Of a stretch of 64,000 nt of DNA, positions 11,037 to 23,933 are shown in pieces (positions within the stretch are counted from its first letter, which is position 1; each line of letters begins with the position of its first letter). Origin of the DNA: Rhynchopus sp. YZ270_cl-10 (Eukaryota; Euglenozoa; Diplonemea; Diplonemida; Diplonemidae); NCBI GenBank assembly GCA_964035575.1, contig OZ037926.1:248001-312000 (forward strand), in the 5' to 3' direction. The translations under genes and the position numbers were made by a program. Below the pieces are notes generated by a model, which saw only the letters and a program-made list of their open reading frames with translations, was not told the origin of the DNA and ran no database searches.

Positions 11037-14000
11037 TCACTGCCGACCCTCGGGGAGTGTGCAGGTCTGTTTTTTGTGTTTGTTTTGTTTTGAAATATTT
11101 TGGTTTAATAATGGGAGGGAATGACATACCTTAACCGAGACTGTCGTGAACGTGAATGTGTAGCTCCCGGTGCTGGACCCTCCCCACCACACCTCTGCTG
11201 AGATGACAATGGTGGAGTACGGCCACTTGCGGATAGCAGAGAGGGACCCAATCTGGTCACCGCGTTCGTTGGCGATGATGTTCAGCCCAGTGTAGCTGCG
11301 GGAAGGGGGAGGTTGTGTGGGTGTGGGAAACAGATGAGGGGTTTTGGGGATTTAAAAAAAAAGGCCCCTATTTTTTTCCTATCAATGGCATACTATTGAC
11401 ATTCAGCGGTATAGATGATCTCGTATGCTGACGACGCTTTGTCTTGACCGTCAATTGAAATGGCAACCTGCGTGATGTTGTGTTAACTTTTTTTCATTTT
11501 TTTTCCATACCACCATGCCACAGTCATCACTTTGCGGTACGTCGATGACTGCAAACCCAATGTCCAGGTCAACATGCGTCTTTGCACCTAAATTGTAAGA
11601 CGGACTCCGGATACTGCTCCCAAATGAATCCCACCCCAACCCCCTCGAATTAAATTTCTGGAAGTTCGAAAATTTCCACCGCTTTATCAGAGCCGCCGTT
11701 TCTAGGTCCGACAAATCCTCAAACGCCACCTCCTCACACCCTATGGGCATCTCCACATCACAGCCAGGTCCTTTCCACCCAAACTTACAGGTTTCACATC
11801 CTTCGCCAAAGAAATTCCCATGGCATTCACATCCACGCGGTCCACAATCCCCTCTCCCACTACAGGGAACCTGGTGAACTGAGGCGACCTGGATTTTCGC
11901 GGATTTTCGAATTCCATCGCGAACCGGGGAGACCCAGGTCATGCCTTTGCAGGGTTGTGGGGTGAGTTCCTGCGAGCCTATGATGGAGACTGCGTCGATC
12001 ATGGTGCGCTGCCCGCTGGAAGGGACCAATGTAATGCGTATGACCTTGCTGCGGTGGAGGTTGTACCCGGTGTCGAGTGTCACCTCGCGGTACCGTGGCG
12101 GGGTGATGAAGTTAGGGAAATCCCTCTGCCAGACTGTCGTGAAGGGTGTAGGGTTGGTGTTGAGGGTGGTGTTCCAGGGGAGGTCTTCGCAGCGGATGTT
12201 GCTTGGTGTGGTCGTGGTTTCTGTCTTTGCGGGCATAGGTTGGTCGGATTCGATGCTGGGTGCAACGTTCTTGAAGGTAAACGGCGTGGCCGCCAACCCC
12301 CCTGTCGTTGCAGTTTCATACACCGACGTAGCTGCGCTAGGTACAACAGTGTCGGGTGTTGTTGTCGGGATCGCCCACTCGCATCGTCCCTTCCGGTCCG
12401 CCTCGCTTCCCTTCGCAGCATTGGGGTCGGAGAAGAGACACGATCCTTCGGTCTTCTGTTGACCACAAAGGGACGCCCAGTCCAGCATATCCCCTGGAGT
12501 TCCAGGGTCTGGACGGAAGCTGGGGGATACGGCGCAACGCTGAAGAGTGTGGGGGTGAGGGAGGGGAAGGGGGGGAAGGGGGGAGGGGGGGGGTTGATAC
12601 CTTGAGAAGTGCTTCTTGCTGTAGGGTGTCTGCCTCTCTCTCGGTTCTGTCTTCGGTGATGTGGGGAGGGTGCGCGTAGCCTGGATAGAACCCCGAGAGG
12701 TCTGGGAGGTAGGGCGTCCACCAGCCCTTCTTGGGCTCGTCGAGGGTGCTGCTGACGTAGTGCTGGCCGTGGTCGAGGAGGGCTGCGCTGCGTGAGGCTG
12801 TGGTGCCGCAGGAAGGGGGCTTCCCGACGAAGCCGCCGTTCTGGCAGACGGGCATGCTCCCGGTGAGGTTGTTGCCGTTGCTGCATTCGAGGATGGGGGT
12901 GCTGTACTGCTCGCGCTCGCCAAAAGGGGGGGACGCGGTGTACCCCAGCAGCACGACACCAGTCTTGAGAGGGTACTCGGGGCACTTCAAGGGCACGCAG
13001 CTTGCATTGCCTTCCACAGAGGTCGATGCAGGGACGCAGACTGAGGTGCCCGCCTGTTGGTAGCCTTCGTTGCAAGTGATGCTGACTGCGGCCTGGCCGT
13101 TTTGCTCAATGTAGCGGACAGAGGCAGAGTGGTTGTACTGCGGTGGTGGTGGACACCCAGAGGTGAACACATTTGGTGACGGTGTGGTTGCAGGTGGTTC
13201 CACCCAGGTGCATGCGCCCATTGTCTTGCATGCGTCGCGTGGTGATGCATCGCACTGTGAAGTGGTAAGAGGAAGGCAGCCTTCGCTTGGCATGTCGCGC
13301 ACCCATTCGCACTGTACCAGGCCCCCGCACTGCTGTGCGTTCTTGACGGAGGAGCAGAACTGTTCGCGGGTCCATGCATTTGGGAGCGGCCCGTCGGAGC
13401 AGAGGGTGCTGCTTTCGTTCCAGAGGCACGGTGCGAGGCAGCCGCCGGGCTTGCCGTTCTGGGTGCTGCAGGAGATGGTGGTGGAGACGCATTGGCTTGC
13501 AACGTACTTCAGCCAGTTGCAGTGTGTGTCTGAGTCGCAGAACCGTTGTGCCTCTGCGATTCTGCTGCTTGGGTACACTGACTTGTCGTTGAAGACAGAG
13601 CAGCGTGTGATATATGCGGTTTCATCGTACGCTTCGACGCGGTAGCACCCAGAGCGTCGTCCCGGCATGCAGGTCGACGCCTTGGCGTCCCAATGGCAGA
13701 GACCACCGATTTCACGGATTTTGCAGCTATCTATCCCAATCTTCTTGCACGTCCCCTCCGAAGTGCGGCACTCCCCAGACAACCAGAAGCACGATGTGTC
13801 CAGCACGCACACCTCCAACCCTTGCGGGGTCAACGACGCGCAGGTGCTCACCACTGTTGTCCCTCCGGTTCTCGATGGCGTCTTGACGGTACCGCTGGTG
13901 ATGATAGCCCCGGTAAGAGGGTCTGTCGCATACGATGCACCTCCAGCGTCAGCAACGGCGGCAGACCCGGTGAGGGCGGGCTGGGTTTCGATCTTGACAA

Positions 14001-17000
14001 TGGCCCCAGGGTGGTAGTTCTCGTGGATGGTGACGGCTTCGATGAAGATGGGCGACTCGAATTCGAGCTCGATGTATTCGTAAGGCTGCGCTGCGGGCAG
14101 GGTGTTCACATCGTACGCTGTCGGGTCCACTGCCGAGAGGGTGACTGTAGCAGGCTTTTGCATGGTCTTCGCGACAAGAGGGTCTACCCTGCAGTAGCCA
14201 GGCGGGGGGGACGAATACCATGCGCATGCCACATCCGTCACGCAGGCACCACGTGTTAAAAAGGTGTGGCACGTAGACCAAGGGAAGTACTGCTTCTCGG
14301 GACGCTCATCCGGCACGCCATCCGCAGTCTGAACATATTGCCCAGGAGACCAAGAGTCAGACGACTCTTCATGTACCCGGTCAGAACGCTTCCTGGACGG
14401 CGCGTAGAGAATGTTGGAACAGCCATACCGCGAATGGGAGGAGACGCTGAGCACACGTTGTGCCCATTGCCTTGGGCGGGTGTCGATGATGTTCATCCTG
14501 CGTGTGTATGTAAGGGGCGGGGCGTTCAGTGGGTTGATCGATGTGGGGCCTCGCGTTGAAATGGTTGACTTTGCAATGGCGCCGAAGGTGGGGAGTGAAG
14601 GCGATGCGGATAACCTCGATGCCTCACCTGGTGTGCACATATCAAGTGAGTACGGCAGCACCACTGCTGTTGCACGGTAGAAGACGTTTTCGTCGTGGCA
14701 GTTTGGACCTGACATGCCGACACTGCATGTGTCCCCTTGCCCGCCCCACCCCTCGGACGCAAGGCAGGCACCTTCTCCGTTGCATACTGCATGCGGGCCG
14801 CAATGTGCATCTGGGTCTAGCCCCTCAGGGATCGGTACGCATTCCATTGGAGAGGATGGGGAGAAGGTGCCCAGCGGTGAGGCAACGTATTCACACCAGC
14901 TGCATTTTGGGCAGTGCCAGCTTGAGGTGTGCGGTGCCACCCAGCCGCAGATCCCCATGCGCGAGCAGCTGCGGCAGCTCCCCGCGCAGGCCGTGTTGCA
15001 GCAGAGCCCCTCCCAGCAGTGCCCGCTCTCGCACTCCCGCTCGCGGCTGCATGAGGCCCCGAGGCCACCCTTTCTTTGGCACATCCCTTTGCTCGCAGGG
15101 GCCTCGGCCGCCTTCCCCTCAACCTTATTCCCAGCAGTCGATGTCCCCACATTGACCCGTAATGCCTCTGTACAGAAGTACCCCCCAACACAATCCGCAT
15201 CACCAGAACAGAAATGCTTGCACGAAGGCAGCGGTGTGTACCGCCCCGTGTTGTGGTCTGCCGCGCCCGTCACCGAGGTTGTCCTCATATGGTCCACCTG
15301 GCTTTGCGTGATCCCCCGCGACACTGCAACATACGGTGCGCACGCTGCAGCCGTCCCCTCCACGAGAACACCGATCCTCTGCAGAACCGGAGCGGGTGGT
15401 GCAAACGGAGCGTGCACCCAGAGCTGTACGTTCGGGTCTGCGATGCGTCCGTCCGCTCCACCCAAGGGGACAGTGAGAAGGGAGGACGTAGAGGCAGAGG
15501 CACGTTGTGCCAGGACGTCCTCAGGGGGCTGCAGGCGCCCCTTCAGTGCGCTGCGTGGTACACACTTTCCTTTGGTTATCATGTCCGCATCCAGGTGGAG
15601 TTCAAGCCCCCGCCTTGTCAGGGTCTGCTTCGCCGCACTGCGCACCCCGCTTGTGGCATCGCATGACTCACTGAACGCAGCGGTGTTGTACTCTTGCTTC
15701 AAACCGCTGAGTGTCGGAAACACACATTCATAAAAGGGTTGGCATCCGGCGTCGTTGCTGCAATAGCGCGGACACTCCGCTCCAGGCGCCGGGGGCGTGC
15801 CACGATGCCCGCTGCACCAATACGGGGCACAGAAGGTGTGCGGTTGGAGATCGCAGGTGGGTCCGTCTTGTAGGGTCTTCCCTCCTCCCAGGCCTATGCC
15901 GGATCCGAGCACCGGGATGCAACGACCGGAGGAGCGGGAGCAGCGGGCGCTTGGGTGGCAGTGCGCGTTGACGTGGCAGGAGCTCATACAGCGCGACGCT
16001 GCAAAGACCACCTGAGAGTTGTCCGTGCCGCAGGCATATGGGGTGCAGTCGTCGTGCGCGTAGCAGTACAACACTGCCTCACGGTTGGGCTGCTCTGGGA
16101 CAAAGCACTCACCATGCCCAAGGAGGGGGACAAAGTCGTACACACTCTCGGTCATACTCCGCGGCACCGCTGTCGCCTGCGGGTTGTACCCTGGTATGCC
16201 TGCAGGGGGTGTCGTCTTCTGCTGCACCGCCTTGCCTATGATCTGGACACGACCTTGGAGGGCGGCCCCTGCCATGGGGTCTGCGCTGTAGGCGCCAAGG
16301 GAGCAGAGTGCGCCTGGTGTGCAGTCTGTGTCGGCGGTGCATTTTTCGTTGCAGATTGCGTGGGTTTCGCCTGCAGTGAGGCGGGCGATGCCCTCAGCGT
16401 TGCACTCAATGCTGCAGCGGTAGTGTCCACAGGAGGCCCCCCTGTCCGCAAGGCAGCCGGTGTAGACCTGTTTGTTCCCCGCCAGGCAGAGCCCGCAGTA
16501 GCCGCAGTGGTACCCCGCAGCGCAGTGGTAGTCGCTCGCACACTGCCCCTCCTGCACGCAGACATGTGTTCCTCCTATCGCACGCAGCACCGCATTGCGT
16601 GCTGCAGCACTGTACTCTCCAGCGTATCCCATCCCTTCTGCCAAAGCCTCTACGTTGTGCCCCGCACCACCGCATGCATACGCACCGCAAATCTGAGGAG
16701 TCGATTCGCACGAAACACTGCGTTCGTCAGACTGTGGAGCACTTCCATCCGTCCCTGGAAGACACGCTGGACTGGGCACCTCTGGCGGACATTCACAGGC
16801 AGGGTTGTAATCAATCTCCACTGCAGGCGGTCGACCCTGGCAGTCTACTGGACATGGGGGCGGCCATCTTAGGCACGTAGTAGGATCAAAGCTGGAGGCA
16901 CATGGACGTGGCACCACATTAGGCACTGCGGGTACTGCAGTGTCTGTGCCCGGAATACAACGCCTCTTAGGCAGCTGCTTAGGACACCCCGGACATGGGT

Positions 17001-20000
17001 CGCAGGTGTTCAAGAAGGGATCCCCGTTGGGGTACGTGCGGTACGGACTCCACGCCGGAGCTTCCAAAGGACTTCCCTTGCAGTCTACCCATTCCGTGTC
17101 CAACGGAGAGCACGGTGTGCCACCTATCTTCTGTGCACCGTTTGCAATGCATGTGCAGAGAGGCCGTGCAGTGCCCGGAATGCAAGCAGGGGTCGGTGGT
17201 GGCGGGCATCCGCAAGGGTGAGGTGCATGCAGTGTGAGTGTTGGCGGCATCTGGTCGACGCAGTTGATCGGTGGAAGTGGATCCCATTTAGGGCAGCGTG
17301 GCTTCGCGCCGCAGACCCCCATCGTACCCTCAATGCATTTGAACTGAGGGAACGGACAGCCGCATTTGTCGCGCGATTTGACAAGCTTTGGTGGGGGCCA
17401 GCCGTCGCAGTCCATCAGTGAGTAGTCCGGCTCCGTACGGTTCCGTGCACCGCCCACATTCAAAATCATATTCCAGTCGGGACAGCCAAATGTCTTCAGG
17501 ATATTCGCGCACGACACCACCGTACCCTGTTTGTTCTCGGGGAGAAACTCTGGTCGCGTCTGATCGCTGCACCGTGGGATGGGCGGGCTGGTACAATGAC
17601 AGAAGTCTTCTTCGAAGGACTGCTCTGGTTCGAAGAGGACCACACGTCCTGCTACAGGTGGGCGTTTGACCTGGAAGCCGCCTGGGGCCACGGCGTTGGC
17701 TTCGGTGGGTCCCCAGCAGTCGATGAGGGGGCGGTAGCCTGGGGAGGGGCAGCGGCACTCTTTGTTGGATGTGGCGGCAGAGCGGGGGCGGATGTCGGTG
17801 CTGCCTTGGGGTGTTTTGATGTTGGCGATTGGGTCGTAAGCGTCTGGGCTGACGACAGCGTCTGTGCCGACAACGCATTGTGGTGGGCGCGGGCTTTGAC
17901 ACCCACACTCATCCACCAGCCAGCAGTCATGATACAGATTCGGGAAGCCCTGACAATCAAACGCAACCACACTCGGCGTCGGACACCCGCTCGGCGCACC
18001 AGGTCTGCTCCCCGTCACATTCCCCGCCCTGCCAACAAACCTACAACGCGACCGTGCACACCACTGTGAAGGGTTCGTGAAGGCACAGCCACGCTCATCC
18101 GGGATGGACACACGTTGGGGCACTGCCATCCCGTCGTCGCAGGCGGCAATGCAGGGGTTGAGGTTCAGTGTGTCGGGGAGCAGTGCTGCGTCGCAGCCGT
18201 AGTACGTACCGATCTTGACCTTGCAGGACTGGTGGATGTCGTACCCAGGCACACAGCGGTCGCACTTCCCGATGTTGCCGAGCTGCCAGTAGCCCTGCGC
18301 GTTGTTGCCGTAGCATTTGCAGCGTTTTGTGGTCGCGTCGCAGACACCCTTCGTACAGCTGCTGGTCGAGGCAGGGTCGCACACTGCAAGCTTGCAGGTC
18401 CCCCCAGTGTATCCGACAAAGCAGGTGCTGCACCCGGTGGTGTTCGAGTAGTACCCATGCGTCGCGTTCATGTTGCATGTGCATATGCCGGACCCGGTGC
18501 AGATGCCGTTGCCGTAGCACATAGCCCCGCTCTCAGCATCAACAGGGCACTTCTTCTGCTTGCAGGAGTCCCCAAAGTAGCCTTCAAGGCAGCGCTCGCA
18601 GCGCGGCCCTGCGTACATGCCGTAGAGCGTGTTCCCGTCGGGGTTGAGTTCGGAGAAGCAGACGCATTGTCCGTCCGCCCCGCACACACCACGTCCGTTG
18701 CAGTCGATGAGCGGGTCGCAGTCCTTTGTCACGACAACGCCTGCCTCCTCACAGAGCTCGCGTGCATCAGGGCATTTGACAGTCCCTACGAGGGTGGCGC
18801 CTGTGCAGACAGTCACCCCTGTTGTGTCGGGGCCGACGTGAGTGGCAGATCCGTCACATGTGTACTGCTGTCCGCCTATCTCCAGGGTAACGCGCCACTG
18901 CTGCGGCTGGCCTGCACGGGGCACCCCCACCCTGGTGCAGGTGTGTGGTATGCACGTCCCCCTCGCCTGCTGGGTGCCGCCGTACGCCGAATAGCGCAGC
19001 GTCGATTCGAAGCAGCGGCTCGTCACGCCTTTCACCTGGTAGTCTGTGCACTTCCCGTTCTGGCAGTCCTGGTCGGTGTCCTTGCGGACCAAGCAAGAGC
19101 TGTCCTGTGTCAGGCTCGGGTCGCGGAAGGGGCAAAAGTCCATGAGAGAGGAGGCACCACCCCAGTTGATGACAACACCATCACGACGGAATTTGTCAGG
19201 AATCGCCCCGGAAGGCCACTGCAGGCCGGAGCAGCGTGAGACTGCCGTGAAGTCCGGGCTGCACAACGGCTGGGTCTCCTCTCTTGTACACGTATAGCGC
19301 GGTGCCCAGGAGGTGCAGGAGGAGAGTGCGGTGCTGCAGGGCTGTTCGCGCAGCCATTTCAACGGCTTCGCCATTTTGGTGTTGACTGCATACCACCCGG
19401 TGTCGGCGAGGGCTGCAAGGGTGAGCCCAGAAAGCACCGGAAGGTCGAGATCAAAGTCCACCTCAATGTCGGGCAGCATCGTCATGAGCTCGCCTTTGTA
19501 GAGACGGCTCTCCCAGTACGGCAGCAGGCCTGACTGGAGTGCGTCCTCGAGCTCCGCACCTTCAACGTTCCCACTGCCGCCGTTTGGGTGCCCTGTACAC
19601 CGGAACTGCACTGTATTGACCCAGGTGCGTACATGGGGTGTCCTGATCACGTTCACCGTGGCGCCTGCAGCAGAGGGGATCGAGAGGGCCGGGGTGTTGC
19701 CCTGCTTCCAGAAGGAGAACATATTGGTGTCGAACCCAAGCGCATGGATGGCGGACTGCAAGACGCGCGAGAAGAGCTTTTCCGCGCCGTTTGGGATGTT
19801 ACCTACTGCAGCTAGTTTGTTCGGCGCAACGTTGATGACCATTACAGTAGGACGCCCATCCGACCCAAAGAGACACGGTGTCGCGTAGGAAGCCGTTTTG
19901 TCAGGCTCAGCCGTCACAAACACAACAAGGTCGTGGTCGGGAAAGGTGTACGGCGCAGTCAGATGAAAGACGAAGTGGTCGTTGAGGCACCGCATGCACC

Positions 20001-20553
20001 GTCCGTTGCACGCATTCGCCGCAATCGCTGCCGTCCCCCCGGAACCCTTAAAGTTCGGCGCAAGCAGATACGACAGCTGCCGCACCAGCTTGGGGAAGAG
20101 CTGACCACGCAAATAGGCCTTTTGCTTGCGGTCCACGATGTACGCAGGTTTGCAGTCCACAATATGCTGCAGCGGAACCGCAGAATCGCGGTTAAACACA
20201 GGGATTGCTGGAAGGGCTTGTGGTGTGTAATAGACATTCGGCTCTTTTGGGTTGCCACCACCCCGTTTCTTTGTGGCAGGGGTCTGCGTCTGGCAGGTGT
20301 GTGTAGAGTTGTCAAGCCATGTGTCCACCACTTTGACACGAATTCCATCAAAAAACCCGGGCAAAAGGTACTGCGTAGCGCTTGCTTCTCGTTTTTGCTG
20401 GGCCATGTGTTCAGACAGCGCAGCTTCGACCCCTAATGCCTGCATGACAGTGTTGCTGGCTGCCTGTTGTCTGAAGGGGTTCCGCTCCAGGTGTGGTATT
20501 CTCGCCTCGCAGCCCACAAACAACACCAATGCAGCTAACATCACAGCATGCAT
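11037..20553 (-). CDS. Giant secreted cysteine-rich protein with degenerate leishmanolysin (M8) domain
   Basis: Five exons by splice-site and frame reconstruction: 20553-12601, 12539-11511, 11467-11394, 11295-11130 and 11066-11037. Introns are 61, 43, 98 and 57 bp with GTAT donors, and the total is 3083 residues. Residues 1-17 form a signal peptide. Residues about 60-420 match leishmanolysin/GP63-type M8 peptidases, but the zinc motif HExxH reads QSAIH at about 266-270 (followed by ALGF, as in active members). The usual GSHW third ligand reads LPYW (Tyr346). Hydrolysis is therefore unlikely. The rest is a long array of EGF-like and other Cys-rich modules with a sushi-like segment near residues 2450-2560. 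A late EGF (CSGRGDCGPRGCECHG) lies in exon 2. No membrane anchor is seen. The role is probably extracellular adhesion or matrix; this is inferred. Confidence 0.85.
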
Positions 20554-21626
20554 CTTTGGAACTAAAAAAATTTGAACTCAACGAGCAAAAAAGACCCTCC
20601 CCACAAAAAAAGGTCGGGGTCCACCCCCCTTCTGTTCAGAAGGGGGAGAGCGGCGGGGTGTGCCGGCTGTATTCGTTTGCCTCTTGGGGGAGAGGGGAGG
20701 GCTCTGTTGTGTGGTGTGGTGTGGTGTCGGGTGGTAGCGGGTTGGTGAGGGAGGCACTGCTGTGAATAAGGTTTGGGGGGGTCCGGGACATTGAGACTTG
20801 CTTATTCTCAGTGGGGTATGGCTGTGGTTATGGTTATGGTTATGAGACACGCCAGACAGGGTTGAGCTGGAGGGATGTCGCAAAAGTACCCGAAAACACA
20901 TTTGCATTTCCGGAATCCACCCATTATGTGGAGTCTATTTGAAAAAAAATGGATAAATTATTGGGCTTGGTCAAAATCCTGCACGAAGAAGGAGAACAAA
21001 ACAAACTTTAGAAGATAAATTGTGCCTTTTTTATTTCTTTCTGCAAATTCTGGCAATTTGCCCTCCCACACAATCAACTTTTTGATTTCCCCCCAACCAC
21101 CCATCCACCCTTTGACACTCAAAATCGAGCAAACAAGAGGTGGAAAAGAACAAAATATAAGGGGGAAGAAATGCCCCCCACCCCACACACCCTCCTCCCC
21201 GTCAGAATGCGAGGAAACGAAACGCCTTACCCATTTATGAGTGCCCTTTTTTACTCTACTACGCGACGTACAGAATATGAAATGGTGTTCGTTGATTGCT
21301 CAATTTACCTGTTGTAGGGTGATTGGCGACCGTATCTGAACTATTTCTCCTTTAAGCTACGGTTGTAGGTATAAAAAAACAATGCAAAATGGGTCAACTG
21401 CAAAACCCCTCGGTCGGAACAATACAACAGAAAGGCGACAAAAAAAAAAGTGTTACCAATCCGGCCATCCATTAAAAAACAAAAAGATCATCCCACACCC
21501 CACCCCACCCCCCCACAGCTATTGCCGCTTGTTTTGTGAAGGAACGGCTGTGTTCACCATTGGATTGGTGGGTATTGAAAGAGTTCTACACAAAAAAAAA
21601 ATGGGGGGAAACTCGGTTCAGGCTGA
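20554..21626. other. Intergenic stretch, no gene seen
   Basis: The stretch contains GGTTAT tandem words near 20828-20848, GTGGTGTGGT repeats near 20710 and A/T homopolymers. It includes the 5' flank of the leishmanolysin-like gene. I see no coding exon with splice support here. Confidence 0.45.
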
Positions 21627-22187
21627 TCACAGCTCATAGACCGCCCCGTCGTCGTCTTCTGCACCGTTGCGTTGTGGTGTGTAGTGACGGTTGTTGTTGT
21701 TGTTGTTGTTGTGTCCCTGCTGTCTCATAGGGGCACGTGTCCGTTTGACACCCACACCGTGGAAGATGGCGCTGGATTCGCTCGCCACGTTGTGGTCATG
21801 CAGCAGCTCCCCCACGTAGCGCTTGATTACGGGGCCGGAAATCTGTGGAATTTTGTGTGTTGTTTTGGGAGACGGTTGCGGGGATGATGGGGGGGTATGT
21901 AACTTTGTGTATTAGTGTGTAAAATTTGACCGGCCCTTTGGGTGAAAAAAAAAGGGTGAGGGGAGTTGGGTCCAGTCATAGGGAGTATAGCATATTTTTT
22001 GGAAAATTCTTCAAAAAAGCAAGGATTTTTGCTGAGCACAATGAAATTTTCAGAAAAATCCCAATTTTCGGCCAAATTTGGAGCAAATTATGGCCCACCC
22101 ACCCCGATTTTGGGTCAAAAACCGACTTCATTTTTGCACAGGAGTGCCTACGATGTCGTAAACCAGAGGTCCTCTGGATGCATGCAT
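21627..22187 (-). CDS. Small two-exon gene of unknown function (about 83 aa, tentative)
   Basis: Exon 2 is 21842-21627. It is preceded on the minus strand by a good acceptor (TTCCACAG) and reads ISGPVIKRYVGELLHDHNVA..., a polyasparagine tract, and an acidic end DDDGAVYEL. A short first exon at 22187-22152 (MHASRGPLVYDI, donor GTAGGC) joins it in frame across a 309-bp intron. The polyasparagine tract comes from a GTT/AAC microsatellite. I do not recognise the family. The coding character of exon 2 is plausible, but the first exon is weakly supported; upstream exons could have been missed. Confidence 0.35.
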
Positions 22188-22309
22188 TGATAAACACAAC
22201 ACTGGAAATTGCAAGGAACGAGTCTGCATGTGCGTGTTCTCTAGCCACCACAGTCACAGGGTATGCACAAAATGACCGTATTGTGGCTGAAGTTTGACTT
22301 GCGAAATTT

Positions 22310-22710
22310 CGCGAACATCTATTTCTGAGGTTTTCTTTGGATTCTTTGGGCCATTTTATGACCTACCACGCCCGATTTTGGGCGATACAACAAAATTTTG
22401 TCAGGTCAAAAATCGCCTAGTACTTGTGAAAAGAATTGCGTAAGGAAATGTGTAATATGCGTGTTTTTGTACACAAAAGTACGTTTTTGGGTGCTTCTGG
22501 AGGGTCAAAACACCAAATTTTTGCGTTTTTTTTGCACTTTTTGGTGCCCAAAAACCCAACTCGGGGTCGAAATTTTCCCGAAAAAAAAAATTTTTTTTTT
22601 CGATTTTTCGATTTTTTGACAAGGCGCTGGCCCATACAAAATGCACTGGTGGTACAGAAAATGGCCGGGGAATAAACTCTAGATGCTCAAAACAGCCCAA
22701 TTCATGCTTT
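22310..22710 (-). repeat. Dispersed repeat, second copy of 3510-3845
   Basis: The reverse complement of this stretch aligns with the left interior of element A at 3510-3845. Here it is not bounded by the TACACCGTGCG termini, so the block moves or persists independently of them. It lies between two small host genes. Confidence 0.6.
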
Positions 22711-22883
22711 TTTGGACTTTTTGGTCCCAGAAGGGTACATAGGGTGTAGTGAGCAGGCCTCAAAAACACTTGTGAAAAAAATTTTGGATTTTTTTGTTTT
22801 GAGATTTTTGAAAAATCGGCCGATTTTGCGACCAATTTTGGCTGGGGAATTTCGGCGACCAAAGGGTCCCTTTGGTTTTTTTC

Positions 22884-23010
22884 AAAAAATCGGGTATTTT
22901 TTGTGTATAAATAGTACCCGGTCAAAATGCCGGTCAAAATGGGGTGCCGGTCAAATTACATACCCTATTTTGACCGGGTACTATTTGTACACAAAAATAC
23001 CCGATTTTTT
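22884..23010. repeat. Long palindrome with 44-bp arms
   Basis: Left arm 22884-22928 (from AAAAAATCGGGTATTTTTTG to TACCCGGTCAAAAT) and right arm 22967-23010 are almost perfect inverted repeats around a 38-bp loop made of GCCGGTCAAA words. The loop and inner arm, read on the minus strand, contain GGTATGTAATTTGACCGG and GACCGGGTACT. Both pieces also make up the 39-bp intron of the neighbouring gene at 23707-23745. It could be a miniature foldback element. Confidence 0.7.
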
Positions 23011-23321
23011 CTTTTTTTTTGTATTCTGTAACCTCTCTCTATTTTACGGCAGGTGTGACCGGTTGAGGTGATACTTCCGGACTGAGGAAGGGCATTCTTT
23101 TACTTTTTTTTCTGTGTGTTTGTTTTCTTGTTGTAGTCTTTTTTGGTGAAGGGGCTTGGCCGACGACACTGAGAACCTCTTTGGTTCATAGCTGTTAACG
23201 ACGTCTGGTCCTACCTAGCTGTACACTCTAATTCTAAAAATAAAATAAAATAAAACCAATAGGCAAAGGGGGAGGGGGGAGGCTAAAAGCCAAACAAAAG
23301 TAAAGAATGAAAAAGAAAAAC

Positions 23322-23894
23322 TCAAGTGCTCTGGGACGGCCGCGAGTTCCTGCTCCGCTTTAGGCCCCGCAGACGGTTGTAGAGGGTGTAAGCCTCTTCC
23401 ACCTCGTCGGAGCTCATCGACGGCTTCTTCGCTTCTTTCCACAGGTAGAGGCAGGTGAGGGCGTCATCCACCGACTGCCAATCCCCTCCCGCTGCCAGCG
23501 ACTGGTGCTGAAGCGTGTTCGGGTAGAACGTGTCCTTCCACGCCTCGGCGGTCGCTGGACACCCCATGTTGTTGAATCCTGGGCAGGGCGCCATACCGGC
23601 ATAGAACGGCACGTTGGTCGGGAGGGCTGTAGGTGCGGGTTGAGAGCCACTCTCCGATTGCGTGTACGTGCTGGGGGCCATTTTTTCGGGAATTTTTGAC
23701 AACACACTGGTTAAGTACCCGGTCAGAACCGGTCAAATTACATACCCCCCATGGACGAAGTTTTTTTCTCTCTTTTTTTTGTTGCATACATGCGTCTCAT
23801 CGAACTGACTGATAACCTCGTTTGACGACATCGTTGGGTTCGCCGTCTCCCATGCTTCATAGGCTTCTGCGACCTTCGCTCTTCTGTCCAACAT
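23322..23894 (-). CDS. Small two-exon protein of unknown function (177 aa)
   Basis: Exon 1 is 23894-23746 (start MLDRRAKVAEAYEAWETANP) and exon 2 is 23706-23322. They are separated by a 39-bp intron (donor GTATGT, acceptor TTAACCAG). The join preserves frame: the two exons total 534 nt. Two segments look like an internal repeat: AYEAWETANPTMSSNEV and LYLWKEAKKPSMSSDEV, each near an acidic/aromatic helix. The middle is Pro/Ala rich (SQPAPTALPTNVPFYAGM) and the C-terminus is basic (RLRGLKRSRNSRPSQST). The frame stays open upstream to an acceptor-like CCACAG at 23934, so an earlier exon is possible. The family is not recognised. Confidence 0.55.
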
Positions 23895-23933
23895 AGCATG
23901 GTCGATGTGGATCACACGAGAGAGCAGTGTGGG

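Noticed and set aside
11941-19888. Many plus-strand frames of 60-370 residues across the leishmanolysin-like gene
   Set aside because: Shadows of the Cys-rich minus-strand frame; compositions are Arg/Ala/Pro-rich as expected of antisense of high-GC coding DNA.
21627-21842. Histone-fold or Alba-type protein in the small exon
   Set aside because: The segment ISGPVIKRYVGELL suggested it, but the order and spacing of helices do not match either fold, so it is left as unknown.
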